Assembly (NCBI GenBank): GCA_002314835.1
Contig: DCHM01000044.1
Coordinates: 51,027 to 64,460, forward strand
Length of the DNA stretch: 13,434 nucleotides
Reading direction: 5' to 3'
Source of the DNA: Clostridiales bacterium UBA1752
Lineage (GTDB): Bacteria > Bacillota > Clostridia > Oscillospirales > CAG-382
The position numbers and the translations under genes are program-made. Of the stretch, positions 6,794 through 12,667 are shown in pieces. The notes below the pieces were generated by a model that was given only the letters and a program-made list of their open reading frames with translations, had not been told where the DNA came from and made no database searches. How positions within the stretch are numbered: position 1 is the first letter of the stretch; each line of letters starts with the position of its first letter.

Positions 6794-8293
6794 TTAACCT
6801 ATTAGGGTAGTTGTATTATCTATGCCTTGCTGGATAGCGTCCTTTATGCTATCGAGCGAGCTACTAAAGGTATTGACGCCGCTCCAGACTACCGAATTGA
6901 TGATGGTATTGACGCCGCCCCAACCGTAAACGATGCCGAGCTCGTAAACGCGGTGGTCGAATATATCGTCGAGCACTGCCTCTGAGTCGAGGTCCTGTAT
7001 CTTGCGCCCCTTGAGTAATTGCTCGTAGTAGGCGTATTTTGAGGTCTTTGTGGAGGCTTGGTTTATAGCGTCGAGTATGGTTGCCACCATCTGCAGTCTT
7101 TCGCCCTGCACGCCGATGTGTATGCAGAAGCAGGGGGCGAGGACTATCGAAACGTTAGAATAGTAGTACTCCTGCGTTTCGGTGTACTTTGGGATAGGCA
7201 GTATGCCAAAGGAGCAATCGTATTCGCCCTGGCGCTGTACGTTGCCGATAGTGTCTGCGCGGAATAGGCAGTTGCCTACGGCCACCATTTCGGTTGCGAG
7301 CGTCCAGACGGTCTCCTTGCCACGGCGTGATACGTCGTAGGCAAAGGTCTCTATCTGAGCACTGCACGCGCTGTCGTTGATGATGTTGACGAGTTTTTCG
7401 ACTATGTCTGCCGAGGTCTTTGATGTGACCTGCAATACCGGCATATCCTTTGAATCCTTGCCTACGAGCTTGAGACCCGAGCCGAGATACATACTGGTGG
7501 GGAAATTGTCGTTGACGAGGAAGCCGTAGGTATCGGTGCTCGTCATACCCGATTCGCCGTCGCTGTCGGCGGTGACCTTTTTGCCGAGCTCATACAGCTT
7601 GTCGTAGGTCCAAGTGCCCTCCGCAACGAGGGTGTAGGGGTCCTCTACTATGCCGTCGGTGACAAACTTTTTGTTAAAGGTTATCGAGTGTGTGCAGGCG
7701 AGAGCGAGCAGGTTGGCGTCGCCCACGCAGAAATACAGCTTGTTGTTTATCGAAAGGTCATTAACGGCCTGCTGGTCCCAATACGGCATATCGAGGTGTA
7801 TGTCCTCGAGCTCGTAGAGGTTGTATAAAAGCTTTTCGCCTGCGAGAGACGCCGCGTGCGTAACGTAAGGGCAGATAACGTCGTAAAGCTGCGTGCCCGT
7901 AGTAGCGTCGGCACGCGCTTTTATAATCAGTTCACCGGACGAAGCAGTGCGCACCTCGGCAATTTTGACGCCGAAATACTCTTCGACGAGGCTGTTGCGC
8001 TCTCTGACGGCGTCGCTTATCAGCTCGGGCGATTCGTCGTGAGCCAAAATCTCAAAAGACTTGTAGTTGCCGGCATAGTCGCCCTCGACGAGGAAGGTAA
8101 CAGTGTCGTCGTAGTCGGTCTTTGTGAGGTTTGAAAAAAGCTCGTACTCCGATTCCTCGGCAACGCTTTGGTCGGCACTCGATTCTTCAGCCGCCTCGGA
8201 GGTATCCGAAACATCTGCGACGCTGCCGCCGCTGCACGAGCCGAGAACCAAAATCATTATGGCGATGAGTAATATCGCTGTCAGTTTGCGCAT
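6794..8293 (-). CDS. Extracellular solute-binding lipoprotein (ABC importer type)
   Basis: This 499-residue protein has a basic N-terminus (MRKL), a hydrophobic signal helix and a lipobox LGSC with Cys20 as the predicted lipidation site. A Ser/Glu/Ala-rich acidic linker follows (about 21-50), so the protein should be anchored to the outer face of the membrane. The mature part resembles family-1 type substrate-binding proteins (sugar/oligosaccharide class) in size, in its aromatic content (YGW, YWDQQ, TWTYDKLYELG) and in its mixed alpha/beta pattern. This is similarity by eye, without a decisive motif. No permease or ATPase gene for an importer lies beside it, so it stands alone. AAAGGAG lies 8 nt before ATG 8293. 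It is transcribed from a fully consensus promoter and ends at the shared terminator. The ligand is unknown. Confidence 0.82.
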   Translation of the reverse strand: MRKLTAILLIAIMILVLGSCSGGSVADVSDTSEAAEESSADQSVAEESEYELFSNLTKTDYDDTVTFLVEGDYAGNYKSFEILAHDESPELISDAVRERNSLVEEYFGVKIAEVRTASSGELIIKARADATTGTQLYDVICPYVTHAASLAGEKLLYNLYELEDIHLDMPYWDQQAVNDLSINNKLYFCVGDANLLALACTHSITFNKKFVTDGIVEDPYTLVAEGTWTYDKLYELGKKVTADSDGESGMTSTDTYGFLVNDNFPTSMYLGSGLKLVGKDSKDMPVLQVTSKTSADIVEKLVNIINDSACSAQIETFAYDVSRRGKETVWTLATEMVAVGNCLFRADTIGNVQRQGEYDCSFGILPIPKYTETQEYYYSNVSIVLAPCFCIHIGVQGERLQMVATILDAINQASTKTSKYAYYEQLLKGRKIQDLDSEAVLDDIFDHRVYELGIVYGWGGVNTIINSVVWSGVNTFSSSLDSIKDAIQQGIDNTTTLIG

Positions 8294-8324
8294 AATCGTA
8301 GCTCCTTTGTATTATTGTGATAAT

Positions 8325-8353
8325 ATTATATACGCTTTCTTGCGTTTTGTCAA
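8325..8353 (-). promoter_or_regulatory. Consensus sigma-A promoter for the solute-binding lipoprotein
   Basis: TTGACA (8353-8348) and TATAAT (8330-8325) on the minus strand are separated by 17 bp, a perfect match to both hexamers and to spacing. The start would be near 8318, giving a leader of about 25 nt. Confidence 0.88.
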
Positions 8354-8363
8354 TAATATGCAC

Positions 8364-8388
8364 AAAAAAGGAGCGGTAAACCGCTCCT
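8364..8388 (-). terminator. Intrinsic terminator of the oadB-oadG-like unit
   Basis: On the minus strand AGGAGCGGT (8388-8380) pairs with ACCGCTCCT (8377-8369) around a very short centre. Six T follow (8369-8364). It lies 10 nt after the stop of the 44-residue gene and only about 10 bp upstream of the next promoter's -35. Confidence 0.88.
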
Positions 8389-8398
8389 GGACAGATTG

Positions 8399-8533
8399 TT
8401 ATTTATCTTTTTCCTTAAAGACCGCATTCAGAACGTACGTGGCTCCGACAATGATGCCGATGACTACGAATATGCCGAGCATACCGAGCCCCATATATTG
8501 CAGATTGGTGACAAAGTTTATCGGTTCAAACAT
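8399..8533 (-). CDS. 44-residue OadG-like small membrane subunit
   Basis: This short gene encodes a 44-residue protein: an N-terminal amphipathic stretch (MFEPINFVTNLQYMG), one membrane helix of about residues 15-36 (LGMLGIFVVIGIIVGATYVL), and a charged tail ending KEKDK. The ribosome site AGGAGG is 6 nt before ATG 8533. It is 13 nt downstream of the OadB-like gene and followed directly by a terminator, so it is certainly co-transcribed. Size, single TM helix and position fit the short OadG-related or epsilon-type subunits that accompany OadB-like sodium pumps; classical OadG (about 80-115 residues) is longer. The likely role is to stabilise or assemble the beta subunit in the membrane. The gene is well supported; the family is inferred mainly from context. 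Confidence 0.8.
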   Translation of the reverse strand: MFEPINFVTNLQYMGLGMLGIFVVIGIIVGATYVLNAVFKEKDK

Positions 8534-8546
8534 ATAATGCCTCCTA

Positions 8547-9644
8547 TCAACCAAAGAAATTGAGTATCATGCCGCCTGCGATGACGGATGCGATTTGTCC
8601 GCTGACGTTGACTCCGATAGCGTGAGGCAAAAGGAAGTTGGTGGGGTCCTGCTCTCTGCCGAGCTTGTGTACCACGCGCCCCGACATCGGAAACGCTGAT
8701 ATGCCTGCGGCGCCTATCATGGGGTTAATCTTTGTCTTTGCAAAGACGTTGTAGAGCTTGGCTATCATTACGCCACCAAAGGTGTCGAAAACGAATGCAA
8801 ACAGTCCGAGCCCGAGTATGATGAGCGTGCGGTAATCGAGGAAAAGCTCGCCCTGCATCTGAGTTGCAACCGTGATGCCGAGGAATATCGTGATGAGGTT
8901 GGCTAGCACGTTCTGAGCCGTGTCAGAGAGCGAATCAAGCACTCCGCACTCCCTTATCAGATTGCCGAACATGAGGAAGCCGACGAGCGAAACAGACTTT
9001 GGTGCGACGAGACCTGCAACGACGGTTATAACGATGGGGAACAGTATGCGTGTCGTCTTTGATACGCCTGCAGGCTTGTAGTCCATCTTGATGGCGCGTT
9101 CTTTTTTGGTCGTGAGCAGCTTGATAACCGGCGGCTGAATGATAGGCACGAGCGCCATATACGAGTAAGCGGCAACCATTATAGGACCTTGATACTTGGA
9201 AGCGAGCTCCTGCGCTACGACTATGGCGGTGGGACCGTCTGCCGCGCCGATAATGGCTATCGAAGCCGCGTCGTTGATGTCAAAAAACATCGAAGCGGTG
9301 CAGAGCGTAAAGAATATGCCGAACTGTGCCGCCGCACCGAATATCATCAGCTTTGGGTTAGACAGCACGGGACCGAAGTCTATCATCGCGCCTATGCCGA
9401 TAAACAGTATGAGCGGGAATAGCTCGTTGGCTATGCCTGCGTTATACAGCGTAGTCAGTGAGCCGCCCACGTCGATAGCGTCGGCAAACGGCAGGTTGAC
9501 TATGATGGCGCCAAAGCCCATGGGCAGCAAAAGCGTAGGCTCCATGCCCTTTTTGATAGCGAGGAATATCAGCACTCCGCCGACAATCCACATTACTACC
9601 TGCTGCCACGTTATAGCGAGCAGACTGTTGTATAAAAAGTCCAT
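8547..9644 (-). CDS. oadB: Sodium-translocating decarboxylase beta subunit (OadB/GcdB/MmdB family)
   Basis: This 365-residue integral membrane protein is very hydrophobic with many TM segments. It carries the family hallmarks: Asp136 in IIGAADGPTA (equivalent to the essential Asp203 of Klebsiella OadB), the Gly/Asn-rich LVGFLMFGNLIREC, and C-terminal NVSGQIASVIAGG. In complete complexes this subunit decarboxylates carboxybiotin and moves Na+ out of the cell. The length fits the shorter clostridial/GcdB-MmdB forms rather than the 433-residue Klebsiella protein. The substrate (oxaloacetate, glutaconyl-CoA, methylmalonyl-CoA) is set by an alpha subunit that is not encoded here, so the symbol is by family only. 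It has its own promoter (9711-9683). Start ATG 9644 has an AAGGA about 9 nt upstream. The small OadG-like gene follows after 13 nt. Confidence 0.94.
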   Translation of the reverse strand: MDFLYNSLLAITWQQVVMWIVGGVLIFLAIKKGMEPTLLLPMGFGAIIVNLPFADAIDVGGSLTTLYNAGIANELFPLILFIGIGAMIDFGPVLSNPKLMIFGAAAQFGIFFTLCTASMFFDINDAASIAIIGAADGPTAIVVAQELASKYQGPIMVAAYSYMALVPIIQPPVIKLLTTKKERAIKMDYKPAGVSKTTRILFPIVITVVAGLVAPKSVSLVGFLMFGNLIRECGVLDSLSDTAQNVLANLITIFLGITVATQMQGELFLDYRTLIILGLGLFAFVFDTFGGVMIAKLYNVFAKTKINPMIGAAGISAFPMSGRVVHKLGREQDPTNFLLPHAIGVNVSGQIASVIAGGMILNFFG

Positions 9645-9682
9645 ATTTAGGTGTCCTTAAAAGTGTTTTTTCTTTTTAAACG

Positions 9683-9711
9683 ATTATATACCGAGCGCGT
9701 CTTTTTGTCAA
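9683..9711 (-). promoter_or_regulatory. Consensus sigma-A promoter for the oadB unit
   Basis: TTGACA (9711-9706) and TATAAT (9688-9683) on the minus strand are separated by 17 bp, perfect in both hexamers. The leader to ATG 9644 is about 32 nt. Confidence 0.88.
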
Positions 9712-9755
9712 TGCAGGGCGATAACTTTTATTTTTTGCATTTTTATAAAAAACTA

Positions 9756-9784
9756 TTTACATACGCGGCAGTTTGTATTATATT
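9756..9784 (+). promoter_or_regulatory. Probable sigma-A promoter for the MFS-phosphatase operon
   Basis: TTTACA (9756-9761) and TATATT (9779-9784) are separated by 17 bp. The leader is about 16 nt to the ribosome site AAGGAG, with ATG at 9807. It is weaker than the divergent minus-strand promoter 45 bp away. Confidence 0.6.
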
Positions 9785-9806
9785 GTAAATATAAGGAGAA
9801 TGAATT

Positions 9807-11456
9807 ATGAAACTGAATTACAAGCGCACGATGCTCGTCGGCTTTGCCTTTATGCTGATAATGACGTTTTGGCAGGCTTACGACACTATTATACCAAAGA
9901 TTTTGACCGATAAATTCGGTCTCAGCCAAACTCTGTCGGGCTTTATCATGGCGCTCGACAATATACTCGCGCTCTTTATGCTGCCGCTTTTCGGCGCTAT
10001 TTCGGATAAATGCAAGAGCCCGAGGGGCAAGCGCACGCCGTTTATTTTGATAGGCACTATCGTTGCGGCGGTGTCGTTTATCGCACTGTCCTTCGCCGAC
10101 CTTGCCCAGCTTAATAACCTCGGCAAAGTTACCGAGTTTGACGACAAGGCTTCTCTCGAAACGCTGTATTACTACGACTATTCGTCCGACAGGGAGGTAC
10201 AGACTCCTGCAGGCGTGGTATATAAGGTCAAGGACTTTAGCTACGAAGAATGGACCTCTATCACGAGCGAAACCAAATATTACATCCCGTATTCGGTCAA
10301 AAATTCGGTGCCCAAGGCAGAGGACGCCGCGGCGGTCTATGACGGCAGTCAGATGATTTACGCCGACGGCACAAATCAGGACGCGTCGGCTATAATGTCG
10401 TCCTGCAGGATAGTCAATCCGTATCTCGAATACGTCGTTCCTGCCCGTCAGGTTTATGCTTGGAATCAGACCGAAAACAACAGCACTCCGCTCGTCGTAT
10501 TCATTGTTATTTTGCTGCTTACGCTTATCGCGATGTCGGTATTCCGTTCACCTGCCGTCGCGCTGATGCCCGACGTTACGCCAAAGCCGCTGAGGTCAAA
10601 GGCAAACGCGGTTATATGTCTCATGGGCTCGGTAGGTGCCGCGGCGGTACTGGCGCTCGGCATAGTATTCGGCACCGGTAAGGTGCAAAATCAGCTGATG
10701 AGCTACACGCTCTATATGGCGGTCGTCAGCGGTATTATGCTGATATGCCTCGTCATCTTTATCACTACGGTCAAGGAACCGCAGTGGAGCAGTGAAATGG
10801 AAGAAACGGAAGAAAAAGAAACCCTGCCAGACACCAAGCGCAGACTGACAAAGGGCGAAATCAAGTCGCTGCTCTTAATCCTTTTGTCCGTCGTACTGTG
10901 GTTTATGGGCTTTAACGCCGTATCGAGCAAATATTCGGTATATGCCACCTCGGTGCTCAATATGGATTACAACACGACTATCATCATCAGCCAGATAGCA
11001 GGCATTATATCGTATTTCCCGATCGGTATGCTTTCGTCAGCTATCGGACGCAAAAAGGTCGTCGTAGCAAGCACCGCACTGCTCACCGCCGTATTGGTCG
11101 CCATGTCGTTTATAGGTGCGTCGAGCTCACCGATAGTGATGAACGTGCTGTTTGCACTCAGCGGAGTATGCTGGGCGGCTATCAACGTCAACTCCTTCCC
11201 GATGGTCGTAGAGCTCGCCAAGGGCGGCGACGTCGGCAAATATACGGGCTATTATTACGCCGCGTCTATGGCGGCACAGATAGTCACTCCGATATTCAGC
11301 GGATATTTGATGGACGTTTTCGGCATGCAGATACTATTCCCTTACGCGGTGGTATTTTTTGTCCTGTCGCTCGTTTCGATAGTATTTGTAAAGCACGGAG
11401 ACAGCAAGCCTCTGCCTGCAAAGGCGGCTATCGAGAGCTTTGATATTGATAAATAA
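9807..11456 (+). CDS. MFS transporter (SLC45/GPH-like) with a large extracytoplasmic insertion
   Basis: This 549-residue protein has about 12 predicted TM helices and is longer than the usual 400-450 for the superfamily. Helices 1-3 lie in about residues 8-98. The cytoplasmic loop 2-3 carries SDKCKSPRGKRTPFI (66-80), the MFS motif-A region in a form seen in sugar:cation symporters of the SLC45/GPH type. A hydrophilic stretch of about 130 residues (98-228), rich in Tyr, Asp and Ser, then separates TM3 from TM4. By topology it faces outside. An acidic cytoplasmic linker (EMEETEEKE, around 333) separates the two six-helix halves. AAGGAG lies 8 nt before ATG 9807. It is followed 14 nt later by a phosphatase-family gene, suggesting shared use. 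A sugar or glycoside is a reasonable guess for the substrate, but not shown. Confidence 0.85.
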   Translation: MKLNYKRTMLVGFAFMLIMTFWQAYDTIIPKILTDKFGLSQTLSGFIMALDNILALFMLPLFGAISDKCKSPRGKRTPFILIGTIVAAVSFIALSFADLAQLNNLGKVTEFDDKASLETLYYYDYSSDREVQTPAGVVYKVKDFSYEEWTSITSETKYYIPYSVKNSVPKAEDAAAVYDGSQMIYADGTNQDASAIMSSCRIVNPYLEYVVPARQVYAWNQTENNSTPLVVFIVILLLTLIAMSVFRSPAVALMPDVTPKPLRSKANAVICLMGSVGAAAVLALGIVFGTGKVQNQLMSYTLYMAVVSGIMLICLVIFITTVKEPQWSSEMEETEEKETLPDTKRRLTKGEIKSLLLILLSVVLWFMGFNAVSSKYSVYATSVLNMDYNTTIIISQIAGIISYFPIGMLSSAIGRKKVVVASTALLTAVLVAMSFIGASSSPIVMNVLFALSGVCWAAINVNSFPMVVELAKGGDVGKYTGYYYAASMAAQIVTPIFSGYLMDVFGMQILFPYAVVFFVLSLVSIVFVKHGDSKPLPAKAAIESFDIDK

Positions 11457-11470
11457 TAAGGAGATATAAA

Positions 11471-12127
11471 ATGCACCTTTACATCATCAGACACGCCGAC
11501 CCCGATTACGCACACAACACCATCACTCCCAAGGGCTGGGAGGAGGCAAAGGCGCTCGTGCCGGCTATCGAATACATAAACCCGACTCACATTTATTGCT
11601 CGCCGCTCGGCAGGGCGCAGGACACCGCAAAGCCTTATCTCGAAAAGCACGGCAGGACCTTTGAGGTGCTCGACTGGACGGCGGAATCAATGGCTTATAT
11701 GCAGGAGCCGCCATACGGCAGTGAATGCGGCCACTTTGCTTTTGACTATAGCAAGGGCTTTTACGACTGCGTGGATTTCAGCCACGAGGACGACCGTGAC
11801 AACAAGCTGCCCGAGCTCGTAAAGGGCAGCGACGCACTGCTCGCCAAGCACGGCTTTGTGAGAGAGGGCGGCGTTTATAAGGTAACAGAGGACAACCACG
11901 ACAAGGTTTGCGTATTTTGCCACGGAGGCTTTGGCTCGGCGTGGATAGCTTATCTTTTGGGGCTCAGCCCGATGTACGGCTGGCATCACATCAAGCTCGA
12001 GACGACCTCGGTCACGCTCTTTAAGCTGCGCGCAAACGCCAACGGCTACGCCGTGCCGGTATGCTCTTATCTCAACGACATACAGCACAAGATTGACGCC
12101 GGTTTGTGCGAAAAAAAGTACTGGTAA
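11471..12127 (+). CDS. Histidine phosphatase family protein (phosphoglycerate mutase-like)
   Basis: This 218-residue cytoplasmic protein has the branch-1 histidine phosphatase core. The phosphate-accepting His8 lies in YIIRHADPDY, with Arg7 beside it. SPLGRAQDTA holds Arg48 of the phosphate pocket, and the second catalytic His151 lies in VFCHGGFGSAW. ITPKGWEEA (18-26) matches the L-T-x-x-G-x-x-Q-A segment of the family. RHA replaces the commoner RHG, which is seen in several phosphatase subgroups. The gene starts 14 nt after the MFS stop with AAGGAG 7 nt before ATG 11471, so the two form an operon. A sugar-phosphate or other small phosphomonoester substrate is plausible given the transporter; a true glycolytic mutase is unlikely because length and motif spelling differ. 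Confidence 0.9.
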   Translation: MHLYIIRHADPDYAHNTITPKGWEEAKALVPAIEYINPTHIYCSPLGRAQDTAKPYLEKHGRTFEVLDWTAESMAYMQEPPYGSECGHFAFDYSKGFYDCVDFSHEDDRDNKLPELVKGSDALLAKHGFVREGGVYKVTEDNHDKVCVFCHGGFGSAWIAYLLGLSPMYGWHHIKLETTSVTLFKLRANANGYAVPVCSYLNDIQHKIDAGLCEKKYW

Positions 12128-12174
12128 CACCGATTTTTTACCGACAAAATCAGGATGAAACAATAACGCATTAC

Positions 12175-12186
12175 TGCTAATATAAT
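12175..12186 (+). promoter_or_regulatory. Possible promoter -10 region of the lysis cassette
   Basis: A perfect TATAAT (12181-12186) lies 92 nt before the first lysis-cassette ATG. Overlapping it is an alternative extended -10 reading TGC-TAATAT (12175-12183). No recognisable -35 hexamer lies at 16-18 bp, so the promoter is weak, activator-dependent or absent. Confidence 0.35.
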
Positions 12187-12217
12187 GGCAGTGGGTGCGT
12201 AGTACAAAGATATATTT

Positions 12218-12252
12218 AAGGTCGCACCTTTTACAGGGTGCGGCCTTTTTTT
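12218..12252 (+). terminator. Intrinsic terminator upstream of the lysis cassette
   Basis: AAGGTCGCACC (12218-12228) pairs with GGTGCGGCCTT (12237-12247), 11 bp with one U-G wobble and an 8-nt loop, and is followed by a run of seven T (12246-12252). It lies 90 nt after the phosphatase stop and 20 nt before the next ATG. It can end the MFS-phosphatase transcript and may also attenuate the lysis genes. Confidence 0.85.
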
Positions 12253-12259
12253 GTGTAGG

Positions 12260-12267
12260 AAAGGAGG
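12260..12267 (+). promoter_or_regulatory. Ribosome binding site of the XhlA-like gene
   Basis: AAAGGAGG ends 5 nt before ATG 12273. It decides against the in-frame ATG at 12195, whose first 26 codons would read through the terminator hairpin. Confidence 0.85.
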
Positions 12268-12272
12268 ATAAA

Positions 12273-12446
12273 ATGGACGCAGTTATCGAACTGCAACACG
12301 CCCAAAAACGAGACCGTGAAATGATAAACGACCTCGAAAAAACAGTTGCAATCATCAACACTAAGCTAAACGCCATATTAGCCGTAATGGGCACCGTCGG
12401 CGTAGCCATCGTCGGAGTGCTCGTACAGCTGATATTCGGCACGTGA
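12273..12446 (+). CDS. XhlA-like small coiled-coil membrane protein
   Basis: This 57-residue protein has an N-terminal charged helix with heptad-like hydrophobics (about 1-36, IELQHAQKRDREMINDLEKT then VAIINTKL). A C-terminal membrane helix follows (about 37-55, ILAVMGTVGVAIVGVLVQLIF). The layout, a short coiled coil then a single C-terminal TM, is that of XhlA (hemolysin XhlA) proteins. In PBSX-type phage lysis modules these are made together with a holin and an amidase. The direct downstream neighbours here are exactly a small holin-like protein and an amidase, which supports the call. The stop (12444-12446) runs into the holin ribosome site. Sequence identity to XhlA is not obvious by eye, so family membership rests on layout and context. 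Confidence 0.72.
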   Translation: MDAVIELQHAQKRDREMINDLEKTVAIINTKLNAILAVMGTVGVAIVGVLVQLIFGT

Positions 12447-12460
12447 AAGGAGCAATTTTT

Positions 12461-12667
12461 ATGAAAGAAAGTCTATACCGTGCAGGGCGCACGTTCCTGC
12501 AGGCCGCGGCAGGTTATATCGCGGCAAACCTCGTCTTTGCAGTGACGAGCGCAGACCCGGGCGATTACGACGCGCTCGGTATGTCGCTTATCGGGCTTGC
12601 CGCTTCGGCTATCGCGGCAGGTCTTGCGGCTTTGATGAACATTAAAAAAGATGAAGATAACGATTGA
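12461..12667 (+). CDS. Small holin-like protein (phage r1t holin type)
   Basis: This 68-residue protein has two hydrophobic segments, about 11-29 (FLQAAAGYIAANLVFAV) and 42-61 (SLIGLAASAIAAGLAALMNI). They are joined by a short acidic turn (SADPGDYDAL), and the C-terminus is highly charged (KKDEDND). The start YRAGRTFLQA resembles the ERA-x-KTF-x-Q pattern of r1t-type holins, which form membrane holes that let a lysin reach the wall. AAAGGAG (12446-12452) lies 8 nt before ATG 12461. The in-frame GTG at 12443 overlaps the previous stop and has no such site. The last 17 nt overlap the amidase gene. The holin call is by size, topology and position between an XhlA-like protein and an amidase. Confidence 0.8.
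   Translation: MKESLYRAGRTFLQAAAGYIAANLVFAVTSADPGDYDALGMSLIGLAASAIAAGLAALMNIKKDEDND

Larger units (their letters stand above)
12191..12272 (+). promoter_or_regulatory. Leader with possible terminator/antiterminator switch
   Basis: If transcription starts from the TATAAT at 12181, the RNA begins close to GGGTGCG (12193-12199). CGCACC (12223-12228) can pair either with this or with the identical GGGTGCG at 12236-12242. The second pairing makes the terminator hairpin, so the first would prevent it. This is an arrangement seen by eye; no known riboswitch aptamer is recognised. Confidence 0.35.

Noticed and set aside
8124..8537. 137-codon plus-strand frame
   Set aside because: It overlaps the lipoprotein signal sequence, a consensus promoter, a terminator and the OadG-like gene, all on the minus strand.
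12132..12151. GATTTT/AAAATC inverted repeat after the phosphatase gene as an attachment site or terminator
   Set aside because: Six weak pairs and no second copy or integrase in the window; the true terminator is at 12218-12252.
11687..12442. 251-codon minus-strand frame across the phosphatase and XhlA-like genes
   Set aside because: It runs antisense through two well-supported genes and a terminator, with no ribosome site or recognisable family.
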